Below are positions 27,494 through 35,066 of a DNA stretch of 64,000 nt, piece by piece. The stretch's first letter is position 1. The number at the start of each line of letters is the position of its first letter. The position numbers were made by a program, and so were the translations under genes. Location: the NCBI GenBank assembly GCA_024234165.1, contig JACKOP010000001.1:434001-498000 (forward strand), written 5' to 3'. The DNA is from Pseudomonadales bacterium. GTDB lineage: Bacteria > Pseudomonadota > Gammaproteobacteria > Pseudomonadales > UBA5518. Below the pieces are notes generated by a model, which was not told the origin of the DNA, did not search any database, and saw only the letters and a program-made list of their open reading frames with translations.

Positions 27494-28264
27494 ATGTTGC
27501 TGACCACTGCAGTGCTGGTACTGCGCGAGACACTCGAAGCCACCGTCGTGGTGAGCGTGTTGCTCGCCTGGTCCGTGCTGCATCGGCGCAGTCGTGGCTG
27601 GGCATGGTGGGCCTTCGGCGCAGGTATTGCCGGTTCCGCACTGTATGCGGCGCAGGTAGACGTTGTCTCGGAATGGTTCGATTTTGCGGGTATGGAAGTC
27701 GTGAACGCGGGCATGCACGTGCTGATCTGCGCCATGCTGTCGGTGCTTGCGTGGCGACCCACCGCTCATCCAGCACCGACCTCGCCGATGTTGGTGGTGG
27801 TGGCACTGGCTGTGGTCCGTGAAGGATTCGAGATCCTCCTGTACCTCTCCGGATTCGCAGCCGATCATCGGGCATGGGGTACGGTGCTGCTCGGCTCTGT
27901 GCTTGGTGCAGGTATCGGAGTCAGCATCGGTGCGCTGCTGTTTTATCTGGCAGTCGGAATGCCGCGCGAGCGCGCACTGTGGTTTGCCCGGGTGCTGATC
28001 GCGCTGTTTGCAGGGAACATGGCTGCGCAAGCAGTGCTGCTGCTGATCCAGGCGGACTGGATCAGCACTGGCGCGCCACTGTGGAACACTTCGCATCTGC
28101 TCGCCGAGGACAGCATCGTCGGACAACTCCTGTACGCGCTCATCGGTTACGAGGCGACGCCCTCGGTGTGGCAGGTGGTTGCTTATGGCGCTACGTTCTG
28201 TTTGATGTTGTGGCCATTTTTTGGTCGACCACTACGCAAGCACAGCTCCGACGGAGGAAGCTGA
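27494..28264 (+). CDS. FTR1-family high-affinity iron permease
   Basis: A 256-residue, seven-helix membrane protein. Both iron-translocation motifs of the FTR1/EfeU family are present: RETLE at residues 11-15 and REGFE at 109-113. Length is close to EfeU. A periplasmic cupredoxin-fold gene precedes it directly. Import of Fe3+ (or Fe2+) would supply the iron oxidase and radical SAM enzyme encoded in the same putative regulon. Control by the operon's two-component pair is likely; no Fur box is evident in front of it. Confidence 0.9.
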   Translation: MLLTTAVLVLRETLEATVVVSVLLAWSVLHRRSRGWAWWAFGAGIAGSALYAAQVDVVSEWFDFAGMEVVNAGMHVLICAMLSVLAWRPTAHPAPTSPMLVVVALAVVREGFEILLYLSGFAADHRAWGTVLLGSVLGAGIGVSIGALLFYLAVGMPRERALWFARVLIALFAGNMAAQAVLLLIQADWISTGAPLWNTSHLLAEDSIVGQLLYALIGYEATPSVWQVVAYGATFCLMLWPFFGRPLRKHSSDGGS

Positions 28265-28268
28265 CGCA

Positions 28269-28976
28269 ATGAATCTGCACCGGGGTGTCTGTTTTTGTGT
28301 GATGGCAGCAGGGGTTGCTCCAGCCTGGGCTGACGGCCTTTCTCTTGACCGGATCTATCACCCTTACGTCGAGCCAATGGAGCGCGAAATCGAATGGCGC
28401 ACCTACGGATACCCGAAGGACCGTGATGTAGGCGACCGTACGCAAGTACATCAGTTCGGATATGGCCAAGCGCTCGGTGAACGCTGGCTTGTCGAGGCAT
28501 ACGCGCTGGTCGAGAGCAAGGGAGACGATACGGCTACAGCCGAGGGTTGGGAACTGGAACTGCGTCGTCAGTTGACCGAACAGGGCGAGTACTGGGCCGA
28601 CTGGGGATTGATCTTCGAGATCGAACGCGAGCATGGCGATCGTTGGGAGGCGAGCTCGGGCGTACTGATGGAGAAGGAGCACGGACAGTGGAGCACAACG
28701 CTGAACGTAGTGCTCCAGGCCGAGAGGGGAAAAGACGTGGACAGCGAATTGGAAACGCGTCTGGCTGTGCAGACACGTTACCGATGGTTGCCGCTGTTCG
28801 AACCAGCGATCGAGTTGCATGCAGCCGAAGACACGCTGGCCGTCGGCCCCGTGGTACTCGGTACGTTGCACCTGAGAAACCGCCGCACACTACACTGGGA
28901 AACGGGCATCTATGCCGGACTTCGCAGCGACACGCCTGATCGGACATTTCGCGCAGGGATCGAGTTCGGATTCTGA
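28269..28976 (+). CDS. Probable outer-membrane beta-barrel protein of unknown function
   Basis: A 235-residue protein with a signal peptide ending in AWA near residue 22. The remainder alternates charged and aromatic/hydrophobic residues in short amphipathic strands and ends in Phe (IEFGF), which is typical of outer-membrane barrels. No named family is recognised. It starts four bases after the iron permease stop and is the last gene of the ten-gene operon, so it may allow uptake or release of the system's metal or product across the outer membrane. Confidence 0.7.
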   Translation: MNLHRGVCFCVMAAGVAPAWADGLSLDRIYHPYVEPMEREIEWRTYGYPKDRDVGDRTQVHQFGYGQALGERWLVEAYALVESKGDDTATAEGWELELRRQLTEQGEYWADWGLIFEIEREHGDRWEASSGVLMEKEHGQWSTTLNVVLQAERGKDVDSELETRLAVQTRYRWLPLFEPAIELHAAEDTLAVGPVVLGTLHLRNRRTLHWETGIYAGLRSDTPDRTFRAGIEFGF

Positions 28977-28989
28977 TCTATGTCGTTAC

Positions 28990-29080
28990 TGGCGGTGAGG
29001 GAGGGATTCGAACCCTCGATACGCTGTTAACGTATACACACTTTCCAGGCGTGCTCCTTCAACCACTCGGACACCTCACC
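28990..29080 (-). tRNA. tRNA-Ser(GGA)
   Basis: The minus strand folds as a class II tRNA with acceptor stem GGTGAGG/CCTCACC, anticodon loop CTGGAAA (anticodon GGA), a long variable arm, T-loop GTTCGAATC and an encoded CCA at the 3' end. No duplicated 3' end or integrase gene suggesting an attachment site is visible nearby. The stretch 29081-29232 upstream holds no gene. Confidence 0.95.
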
Positions 29081-29232
29081 GGGACCTGGACGTCTCACCG
29101 ACGGGCGGTGCAACGAGCCGCGTACTTTATAGAAGCGTCCGGGGGCTTACAAGCGATGCGGGGGACGTGCGATACGGAGACGTGTGGCCACGCTCGCTGC
29201 TCCTGCCACCACCTGAACTTGTTACGATGGTT

Positions 29233-30069
29233 CTACTGACGCGCGAGACGCAGTTGATGCGATGGTGATGCGTTCACGGTGCTGCGAAACGGGTTGATGT
29301 CGATGCCACCGCGACGATTGTAGCGGGCATAGACACTGAGTTCCCGTGGGCGGCAATGATGAAGGATGTCGAGAAAGATGCGCTCGACGCACTGTTCGTG
29401 AAAGCCCTGGTGTTCGCGGTACGACACGATGTAGCGCAGCAGTGCTTCGTGATCGATACGCATACCGGAATAGCTGATCTGGATGCTGCCGATGTCCGGC
29501 TGCCCGGTCACCGGACACAGTGAGCGCAGCAGATTCGAATACACGGATTCGGTGACGATGCGGCTGTTCTCGACTACGCCCAACAGTTCCGCGTCCGGGC
29601 GATAGACATCCACGGTCACGGGCAGCGTGTCGAGACACTCGCCGGTGAAGTTACCAATCCCCGCGTGTTGCGCATGAACCAAAGTCAGCAGATCGACAAC
29701 CAATGGCATGCCCGCAGTCACCGACAGATCCGATTCCAGCGTGCGTGCCACATCGTAGGCACTCGCGAATGCGGTCTGGCTGAAGGAGTTCAGGTAAAGC
29801 TTCAGGGATTTGGATTCGAACACCGCATACGACCGGCATGGCACACGGATCTGCACCACGCCGACCTCGGGTTTGCCGTCACGATCGAGCCAGCTCAGCT
29901 CCCAGGCAGTCCACAGGTCACAGCCATCGAACGGTAACCGTTCAGGGTCGGGCAAAAGCCCCTCCCGCAGGCGTTGCCGCTGGATCGGATGCAGCAGCGA
30001 GGGCGTATAGCACGAAACCGCCTCTACCCTGCGCCCGAGCGGAGTGTCATCAAAATTGCCGTCGCTCAT
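29233..30069 (-). CDS. queF: NADPH-dependent 7-cyano-7-deazaguanine (preQ0) reductase, long form
   Basis: A 278-residue enzyme reducing the nitrile of preQ0 to preQ1 in queuosine tRNA modification. It is the long, two-domain (YqfO-like) proteobacterial form. The QueF motif ESKS is at residues 85-88; the catalytic cysteine is probably Cys185 in SLCPVTGQPD, and the C-terminal SYSGMRIDHEALLRYIVSYREHQGFHEQC block is typical. ATG 30069 is chosen because upstream codons extend beyond the family's N-terminus. It lies 77 bases downstream of yadH. Confidence 0.95.
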   Translation of the reverse strand: MSDGNFDDTPLGRRVEAVSCYTPSLLHPIQRQRLREGLLPDPERLPFDGCDLWTAWELSWLDRDGKPEVGVVQIRVPCRSYAVFESKSLKLYLNSFSQTAFASAYDVARTLESDLSVTAGMPLVVDLLTLVHAQHAGIGNFTGECLDTLPVTVDVYRPDAELLGVVENSRIVTESVYSNLLRSLCPVTGQPDIGSIQISYSGMRIDHEALLRYIVSYREHQGFHEQCVERIFLDILHHCRPRELSVYARYNRRGGIDINPFRSTVNASPSHQLRLARQ

Positions 30070-30146
30070 CGCCCGCGCTGCACACCCGTCATACGATCGA
30101 TCTTCATCGCAAGTGTAGTCGATCCCTGCGGTCCGGGCTGACAGCC

Positions 30147-30920
30147 TCACTGCCGCAGGCGTTTTCCCGATTTCAGCAGCTGAAGGCTGTAGGCCCACAA
30201 CACCACGATGAACAGCGCGATCATCGTGAGTGCAAATCCGACGTTCACGTCCGACACACCCAGTACGCCATGACGAAATGCATTGACCATGTGCAGGATC
30301 GGATTCGTCTGTGACAGCGCACGCCAGAACGGAGGCAGCAGATCGATCGAATAGAACACCCCGCCAAGATACGTGAGCGGTGTGAGAACAAAAGTCGGGA
30401 TGATCGAAATATCATCGAAACTGTTCGCATAGACTGCATTGACCAGGCCTGCCATCGAGAACAGCATCGAGGTCAGCAGCACCACCAGCATGGTCAACCC
30501 GGCATGCGCCACATGCAGGCGTGTGAACGCGAGCGACAGCAGCGTGACGATGAACCCGACACAGATCCCTCGAGCCATACCGCCCATGGTGTACCCGAGC
30601 AGGATGATCCATTCAGGGGTGGGTGATACCAGCAACTCCTCGATACTGTGCTGGTACTTTGCACCGAAGAACGAAGACACCACGTTGGCATAAGAATTCG
30701 TGATCACTGCCATCATGATCAACCCCGGCACGACGAACTGCATATAGTCGAAACCGCTCATCGGTCCGATGCGTGAACCGATCAGATTGCCGAAAATCAC
30801 GTAGTAGAGCGCGATTGTGATCGCTGGCGGCACCAGCGTCTGTGGCCAGATGCGGAAGAAGCGACGCACTTCCTTGACCAGGATCGTCGCAAACGCCACG
30901 AACATTTCGTTCCGGCTCAT
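30147..30920 (-). CDS. yadH: ABC-2 type permease YadH
   Basis: A 257-residue six-helix inner-membrane permease closely matching E. coli YadH over its length, including QTLVPPAITIALYYVIFGN, IGSRIG, SSFFGAKYQ, and TFVLTPLTYLGGVFYS. It pairs with the ATPase encoded directly upstream (four-base overlap). The exporter's substrate is not known. Confidence 0.94.
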   Translation of the reverse strand: MSRNEMFVAFATILVKEVRRFFRIWPQTLVPPAITIALYYVIFGNLIGSRIGPMSGFDYMQFVVPGLIMMAVITNSYANVVSSFFGAKYQHSIEELLVSPTPEWIILLGYTMGGMARGICVGFIVTLLSLAFTRLHVAHAGLTMLVVLLTSMLFSMAGLVNAVYANSFDDISIIPTFVLTPLTYLGGVFYSIDLLPPFWRALSQTNPILHMVNAFRHGVLGVSDVNVGFALTMIALFIVVLWAYSLQLLKSGKRLRQ

Positions 30921-31852
30921 GTCGTGGCACCCTCCTCCTTGTGGCGGGCCAGCAGAGAGACGAACAGCTCCTCGAGCCGGTTGGCCTTGTTGCGCATGCT
31001 GTGCACTGCAATGCCGCGTGCAGTGAGACCTTCGAACAGCGCGTTCAGTTGTCCGGCACGCTCGACCGTCACCTCCAGCGTGTGTGTGTCCACGACCCGT
31101 GTGATATACCCTTCGAGCGTGAAATCACCCGCCAACTCACCACTGATGTCGAACACCAGCACTTCGCGGTCCAGGCGGCGCAGCAGCGCGCGCATGCTGG
31201 TGTTTTCGATGATGCTGCCGCGATCGATGATGGCGATGTTGCGGCAAAGACTCTCGGCCTCCTCGAGGTAATGCGTGGTCAGGATTATCGTGGTGCCGCT
31301 CGCATTGATTTCACGCAGGAAGCCCCACATCGAGCGCCTGAGTTCGATATCGACGCCAGCCGTTGGCTCATCGAGGATAAGCAGCCGCGGCTCGTGCACC
31401 AGCGCGCGCGCAATCATCAGCCTGCGCTTCATCCCGCCCGAAAGATTGCGTGCCGGTTGCGCTCGCTTGTCCCACAGATCGAGCTTCTTCAGATATTTCT
31501 CGCTTCGCTCGCGCGCCAGCACCAACGGCAAGCCGTAATAACCGGCCTGCTGGACGAGGATGTCGCCGACTCGCTCGAAATGATTGAAATTGAATTCCTG
31601 CGGTACCACGCCGAGATGGCGCTTGGCTGCCGCAAAATCACGATCGATGTCGATACCGAAAACCGTGACGCTGCCGGCGGTCTTGCGTACCAGCGAGCAG
31701 ATCACGCTGATCGTCGTCGATTTTCCGGCACCGTTGGGACCAAGCAGCGCAAAGAAGTCGCCTTCGCCGACATCGAGATCGATGCCATCAAGCGCAACGA
31801 AACCGTTGGCGTAAGTCTTGCGAAGCTGACGAATGGAGAGGGCATTGCTCAT
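30917..31852 (-). CDS. yadG: ABC transporter ATP-binding protein YadG
   Basis: A 311-residue ATPase. Walker A GPNGAGKS, signature LSGGMKRR, Walker B LLILDEPTAG and an H-loop TTHYLEEAE are intact. A C-terminal extension of about 90 residues is usual for YadG. Start ATG 31852 removes 23 residues of a longer open frame that do not resemble the family. It overlaps yadH by four bases. Together they form a YadGH exporter. Confidence 0.94.
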   Translation of the reverse strand: MSNALSIRQLRKTYANGFVALDGIDLDVGEGDFFALLGPNGAGKSTTISVICSLVRKTAGSVTVFGIDIDRDFAAAKRHLGVVPQEFNFNHFERVGDILVQQAGYYGLPLVLARERSEKYLKKLDLWDKRAQPARNLSGGMKRRLMIARALVHEPRLLILDEPTAGVDIELRRSMWGFLREINASGTTIILTTHYLEEAESLCRNIAIIDRGSIIENTSMRALLRRLDREVLVFDISGELAGDFTLEGYITRVVDTHTLEVTVERAGQLNALFEGLTARGIAVHSMRNKANRLEELFVSLLARHKEEGATT

Positions 31853-31952
31853 CGGCACGATGGACAAGCAGTACAACGGGGAAGCTGATGCAGCGAAGAT
31901 CCGCTGAGGGCGGGCCACCAACGGCAGCCCACCCGGTTCGGCACACGCAGGC

Positions 31953-32375
31953 TCAGTGCTGCTGATGCGCTTCGTGCGTTGCCGCGTCCATCGCCTCGGT
32001 AGCCTTCTCCTTCACAGCCGCTGCGGCGTCACCCGCTGCGTCCTTCGCAGCATCGACCGCCTTGCCGGCCGCTGCAGCTGCATCGGCACCGATCTGTTCT
32101 GCAGCGGTTGCAGCGTCGGATGCCGCATCGGAAGCCGCGTCAGCCGCTTCGTCGGTGGCTTCGGCTGCAGCATCGGCCGCATCCGTCGTGGCATCGGCGG
32201 CTGCCGTGGCAGCCTCGCTGGTTGCCTCTGCAGCCTTGTCCGCCGCCGTGCCAACGGCGCCAGCAGCTTCCTGCGCGGCACCGGATACGCTCTTCGCTTC
32301 TTCCTTGCCACAACCGGTGAGGGTGAAGGTCAACATCACGGCCGCGATGGCCGCAGGAATCTTTACGTGTTTCAT
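31953..32375 (-). CDS. Ala/Asp/Glu-rich repetitive lipoprotein
   Basis: A 140-residue protein with a signal peptide and lipobox LTGC (Cys22), so it should be lipid-anchored. The mature part is almost only Ala, Asp, Glu, Thr and Lys in short repeats such as AADA and DAAS, predicting one long amphipathic helix. Such proteins resemble Lpp-like spacers or LEA-like stress proteins. The second ATG (32375) is chosen since the AAGGA site abuts the first (32381). The His-rich end (HEAHQQH) is odd. No function can be assigned. Confidence 0.75.
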   Translation of the reverse strand: MKHVKIPAAIAAVMLTFTLTGCGKEEAKSVSGAAQEAAGAVGTAADKAAEATSEAATAAADATTDAADAAAEATDEAADAASDAASDAATAAEQIGADAAAAAGKAVDAAKDAAGDAAAAVKEKATEAMDAATHEAHQQH

Positions 32376-32549
32376 GATCATTCCTTACATGAGTACTGCG
32401 GGCGACGATACTGTTCCCGCGATGCCTGGTTTCGTTCGCCCCCCCCTGCATGACGCGAACATGCCGCCCCAAGACTAGCCATGTTTGCATCGGACGTAAA
32501 CGGGAACAGGGCGATAACGGGGAAAGTGACACACACGGACCGAGAAGCC

Positions 32550-32579
32550 GGCCGGCACCCACCTGGGTGAATACCGGCC
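32550..32579 (-). terminator. GC-rich hairpin downstream of the RRM gene
   Basis: GGCCGG and CACCCA pair with TGGGTG and CCGGCC around a two-base loop, with one four-base bulge (AATA). The hairpin begins 17 bases past the stop of the RNA-binding protein gene on the minus strand. No T-tract follows, so termination is plausible but unproven. The rest of 32376-32595 shows no gene. Confidence 0.4.
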
Positions 32580-32595
32580 CGCAGGGGAAGCCGCC

Positions 32596-32874
32596 TCAGA
32601 AGCTGCGGCGACGCGGCGCGCTGTCGCGCTCCCGGCGCGGCTCGGCCTGGTTGACCTTCAACGCGCGGCCATTGAGCTGCTGTCCGTTCAGCGCCTTGAT
32701 CGCTGCATCTGCCTCGGAGTTGTTGGGCATTTCGACGAAGCCGAAACCCTTCGACTGGCCAGTGGTGCGATCGATGATCACGGAGGCGGAAGTGACCTTG
32801 CCGAACGCTTCGAAAGCGCTGCGCAGATCCTGGTCGGAAACACTGTAAGCCAGATTGCCGGTATAGATATTCAT
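32596..32874 (-). CDS. RRM-type RNA-binding protein
   Basis: A 92-residue single RNA-recognition-motif protein. RNP2 (IYTGNL, residues 3-8) and RNP1 (KGFGFVEM, about 42-49) are intact, with the RNA-stacking aromatic residues. A short Arg/Ser-rich tail (RRERDSAPRRRSF) follows. Similar glycine/arginine-tailed RRM proteins are cold-inducible in cyanobacteria and proteobacteria. An AGGA site lies upstream of the ATG. It stands alone between the lipoprotein gene and tRNA-Glu. Confidence 0.93.
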   Translation of the reverse strand: MNIYTGNLAYSVSDQDLRSAFEAFGKVTSASVIIDRTTGQSKGFGFVEMPNNSEADAAIKALNGQQLNGRALKVNQAEPRRERDSAPRRRSF

Positions 32875-33097
32875 ACGAGTCCTGATAGTGCGTGCCGTGC
32901 GAAAAATGAAAACACTATCGAATATGCACGAGCACGAACTATCGGATAGCGGTCAGGCGCGGGGTTGCCGCGCGAGTCACGAATGACGATGCAACATCGT
33001 ATTCACCATGGCAGTCTGACACATGTCAGCGCATCTGTCTGTAACCAACGCACCGTACAAACTGCACGCGAGCGAATGCGGGCAGCAGTCATGCAAC

Positions 33098-33125
33098 AAA
33101 AAAGCCGGCACGAGGCCGGCTTTTT
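33098..33125. terminator. Bidirectional intrinsic terminator
   Basis: A stem GCCGGC/GCCGGC (33104-33109 and 33115-33120) with loop ACGAG is flanked by six A on the left and five T on the right, so it can work on both strands. It lies just past the 3' end of tRNA-Glu. Between it and the RRM gene (32875-33097) I see no gene, only a 6-2-6 palindrome CTGACA-CA-TGTCAG at 33016-33029. Confidence 0.85.
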
Positions 33126-33129
33126 CGTA

Positions 33130-33205
33130 TGGCGTCCCCTAGGGGATTCGAACCCCTGTTACCGCCGTGAAAGGGCAGTGTCCTAGGCCTCTAGACGAAG
33201 GGGAC
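33130..33205 (-). tRNA. tRNA-Glu(TTC)
   Basis: A 76-base tRNA on the minus strand: acceptor GTCCCCT/AGGGGAC, anticodon loop CTTTCAC (anticodon TTC), T-loop GTTCGAATC, encoded CCA. An intrinsic terminator follows directly. The 115 bases upstream to msrB hold no convincing gene. Confidence 0.95.
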
Positions 33206-33320
33206 TTGAACCAGTCATCGCTCCAGGACGGCGCGCATTCTATGAATGGCTTCCTGCAGCGTCAAGCTGCGAGTGTGGATGATCACGGCATTAGTGCCGA
33301 CGACGGGCACGGGGCCGCGA

Positions 33321-33716
33321 TCATTGCCCGCCATGCTCCTCAAGCTCCAGCGATACCGAGTTGATGCAGTAACGCAACCCGCCCGGCGGCGGCCCATCGG
33401 AAAACACATGGCCGAGGTGTGCATCGCAATTGCGACACAACACCTCGGTACGCACCATGCCACACGACATGTCGGCCTCGGTGCGCAGCACCGCATCCGC
33501 AACCGGCTGCCGGAAACTCGGCCAGCCGGAACCCGAATCGTACTTGCTTGCAGAATCGAACAGCGCGTTGCCACAGCACGCGCAGCGGTAGATACCCGCC
33601 GCCTTCGTGTTCCAGTACTCGCCCGAAAACGCCCGCTCCGTCCCCTTGCCACGACAGACCCGATACTGCTCCGGCGTCAGGCGCTGGCGCCACTCGTCCT
33701 CACGCGTTGGATCCAT
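33321..33716 (-). CDS. msrB: Peptide-methionine (R)-S-oxide reductase
   Basis: A 131-residue MsrB that reduces the R epimer of methionine sulfoxide. Zinc-binding pairs are Cys45/Cys48 and Cys94/Cys97; the catalytic Cys is 117 in RYCIN, with GWPSF before it. ATG 33716 has a CAGGAG site nine bases upstream; the GTG at 33725 would abut that site. It is divergent from alaA across 132 bases that presumably carry both promoters. Confidence 0.96.
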   Translation of the reverse strand: MDPTREDEWRQRLTPEQYRVCRGKGTERAFSGEYWNTKAAGIYRCACCGNALFDSASKYDSGSGWPSFRQPVADAVLRTEADMSCGMVRTEVLCRNCDAHLGHVFSDGPPPGGLRYCINSVSLELEEHGGQ

Positions 33717-33848
33717 TCCAGCCACTCCTGTCGGCGCTCACCGGGAACAATTCCGCACATCGTACTCGCACCCACCGTCTGCGCGCGACCGCCGGGGCAG
33801 CGTTCCCCTATACTTGGCGGCCCTGACCCACGCGCCAGAAACCGTACC

Positions 33849-35066
33849 ATGCTCGAATACCTGAAGTCGCACAAACTTGCCAACGTCTGCTACGACATCC
33901 GTGGCCCGGTACATGCGCGCGCGACGGCAATGGAGGAAGAAGGCAACCGCATCATCAAGCTGAACATCGGCAACCCTGCGCCATTCGGCTTCGACGCACC
34001 CGAAGAAATCCTCATCGACGTAATCCACAACATCCCCAATTCCGAAGGCTATAGCGAATCGAAAGGACTGTACTCGGCGCGCAAGGCAGTGATGCAATAC
34101 GCCCAGCAGCTGTGCATCCCCGGTGTGGAGGTCAATGACATCTACCTCGGCAATGGTGTCAGCGAACTGATCGTGATGGTGATGCAGGCGCTGGCAAACA
34201 ACGGTGACGAGGTGCTGATACCCGCACCGGACTATCCGCTGTGGACAGCGGCGACCACGCTGGCGGGCGGCAAGCCGGTGCATTACCGCTGCGACGAGCA
34301 ATCGGACTGGATTCCCGACATTGCGGACATCCGTGCCAGGATCACCGACCGCACCCGGGCGATTCTGGTCATCAACCCGAACAATCCGACCGGAGCGGTC
34401 TACCCTCGCGAGATTCTCGAGAAAATCGTCGAGATCGCGATCGAGCACCGCCTGGTCATCCTGTCCGACGAGATCTACGACAAGATCCTCTACGACGACG
34501 CACAGCATACTGCCCTCGGGAGCATCTCGAACGAACCGCTGTGCATCACCTTCAACGGCCTGTCGAAAAGCTACCGCCTCGCAGGATTCCGTTCCGGCTG
34601 GATGATCATCTCGGGAGCCAAGCATCGCGCGCGTGACTTCATCGAGGGCGTGGATATCCTCTCCTCGATGCGCCTGTGCGCGAACGTACCTGCGCAGCAC
34701 GCGATCCAGACGGCACTTGGTGGCTATCAGAGCATCAACGACCTGGTGCTGCCTGGTGGCCGCCTTCGTGAGCAGCGCGATCGCGCGTGGGAGGTGATCA
34801 ACGCGATTCCCGGCGTGAGCTGCGTGAAACCGCGTGGCGCAATCTACCTGTTTCCGCGTCTGGACCCGGCGGTGCACCGCATCCTCGACGACGAAAAGAT
34901 GATCTTCGACCTGCTGACCCAGGAGAAAATGCTGCTGGTACAGGGCAGTGCCTTCAATTACCCCGAGCCGGACCACTTCCGCGTGGTATTCCTGCCTCGC
35001 GTGGAAGACATCGAGGAAGCTTTCGCGCGCTTTGCGCGATTCATCAGCGGCTATCGGCAGGCGTAG
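33849..35066 (+). CDS. alaA: Glutamate-pyruvate aminotransferase
   Basis: A 405-residue class I PLP-dependent aminotransferase of the AlaA/YfbQ type, making alanine from pyruvate and glutamate. The NPNNPTGAVYP motif is near residue 178, and the PLP lysine lies in FNGLSKSYRLAGFR about residue 240. ATG 33849 gives the family N-terminus; upstream open sequence is antisense to msrB. Its 3' end overlaps the convergent kinase-family gene by 23 bases. Confidence 0.95.
   Translation: MLEYLKSHKLANVCYDIRGPVHARATAMEEEGNRIIKLNIGNPAPFGFDAPEEILIDVIHNIPNSEGYSESKGLYSARKAVMQYAQQLCIPGVEVNDIYLGNGVSELIVMVMQALANNGDEVLIPAPDYPLWTAATTLAGGKPVHYRCDEQSDWIPDIADIRARITDRTRAILVINPNNPTGAVYPREILEKIVEIAIEHRLVILSDEIYDKILYDDAQHTALGSISNEPLCITFNGLSKSYRLAGFRSGWMIISGAKHRARDFIEGVDILSSMRLCANVPAQHAIQTALGGYQSINDLVLPGGRLREQRDRAWEVINAIPGVSCVKPRGAIYLFPRLDPAVHRILDDEKMIFDLLTQEKMLLVQGSAFNYPEPDHFRVVFLPRVEDIEEAFARFARFISGYRQA

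Noticed and set aside
31956..32453. Plus-strand frames opposite the Ala-rich lipoprotein
   Set aside because: The repetitive codon pattern keeps several phases open; only the minus-strand frame has a lipobox and a well-placed ribosome site.
28990..33205. tRNA-Ser and tRNA-Glu as island attachment sites
   Set aside because: No integrase, no repeat of the tRNA 3' ends, and conserved housekeeping genes lie between and beyond them.
33215..33334. 39-codon minus-strand frame overlapping the msrB end
   Set aside because: ATG overlap with msrB is 14 bases without a ribosome site and no family is recognised; it cannot be told from chance.
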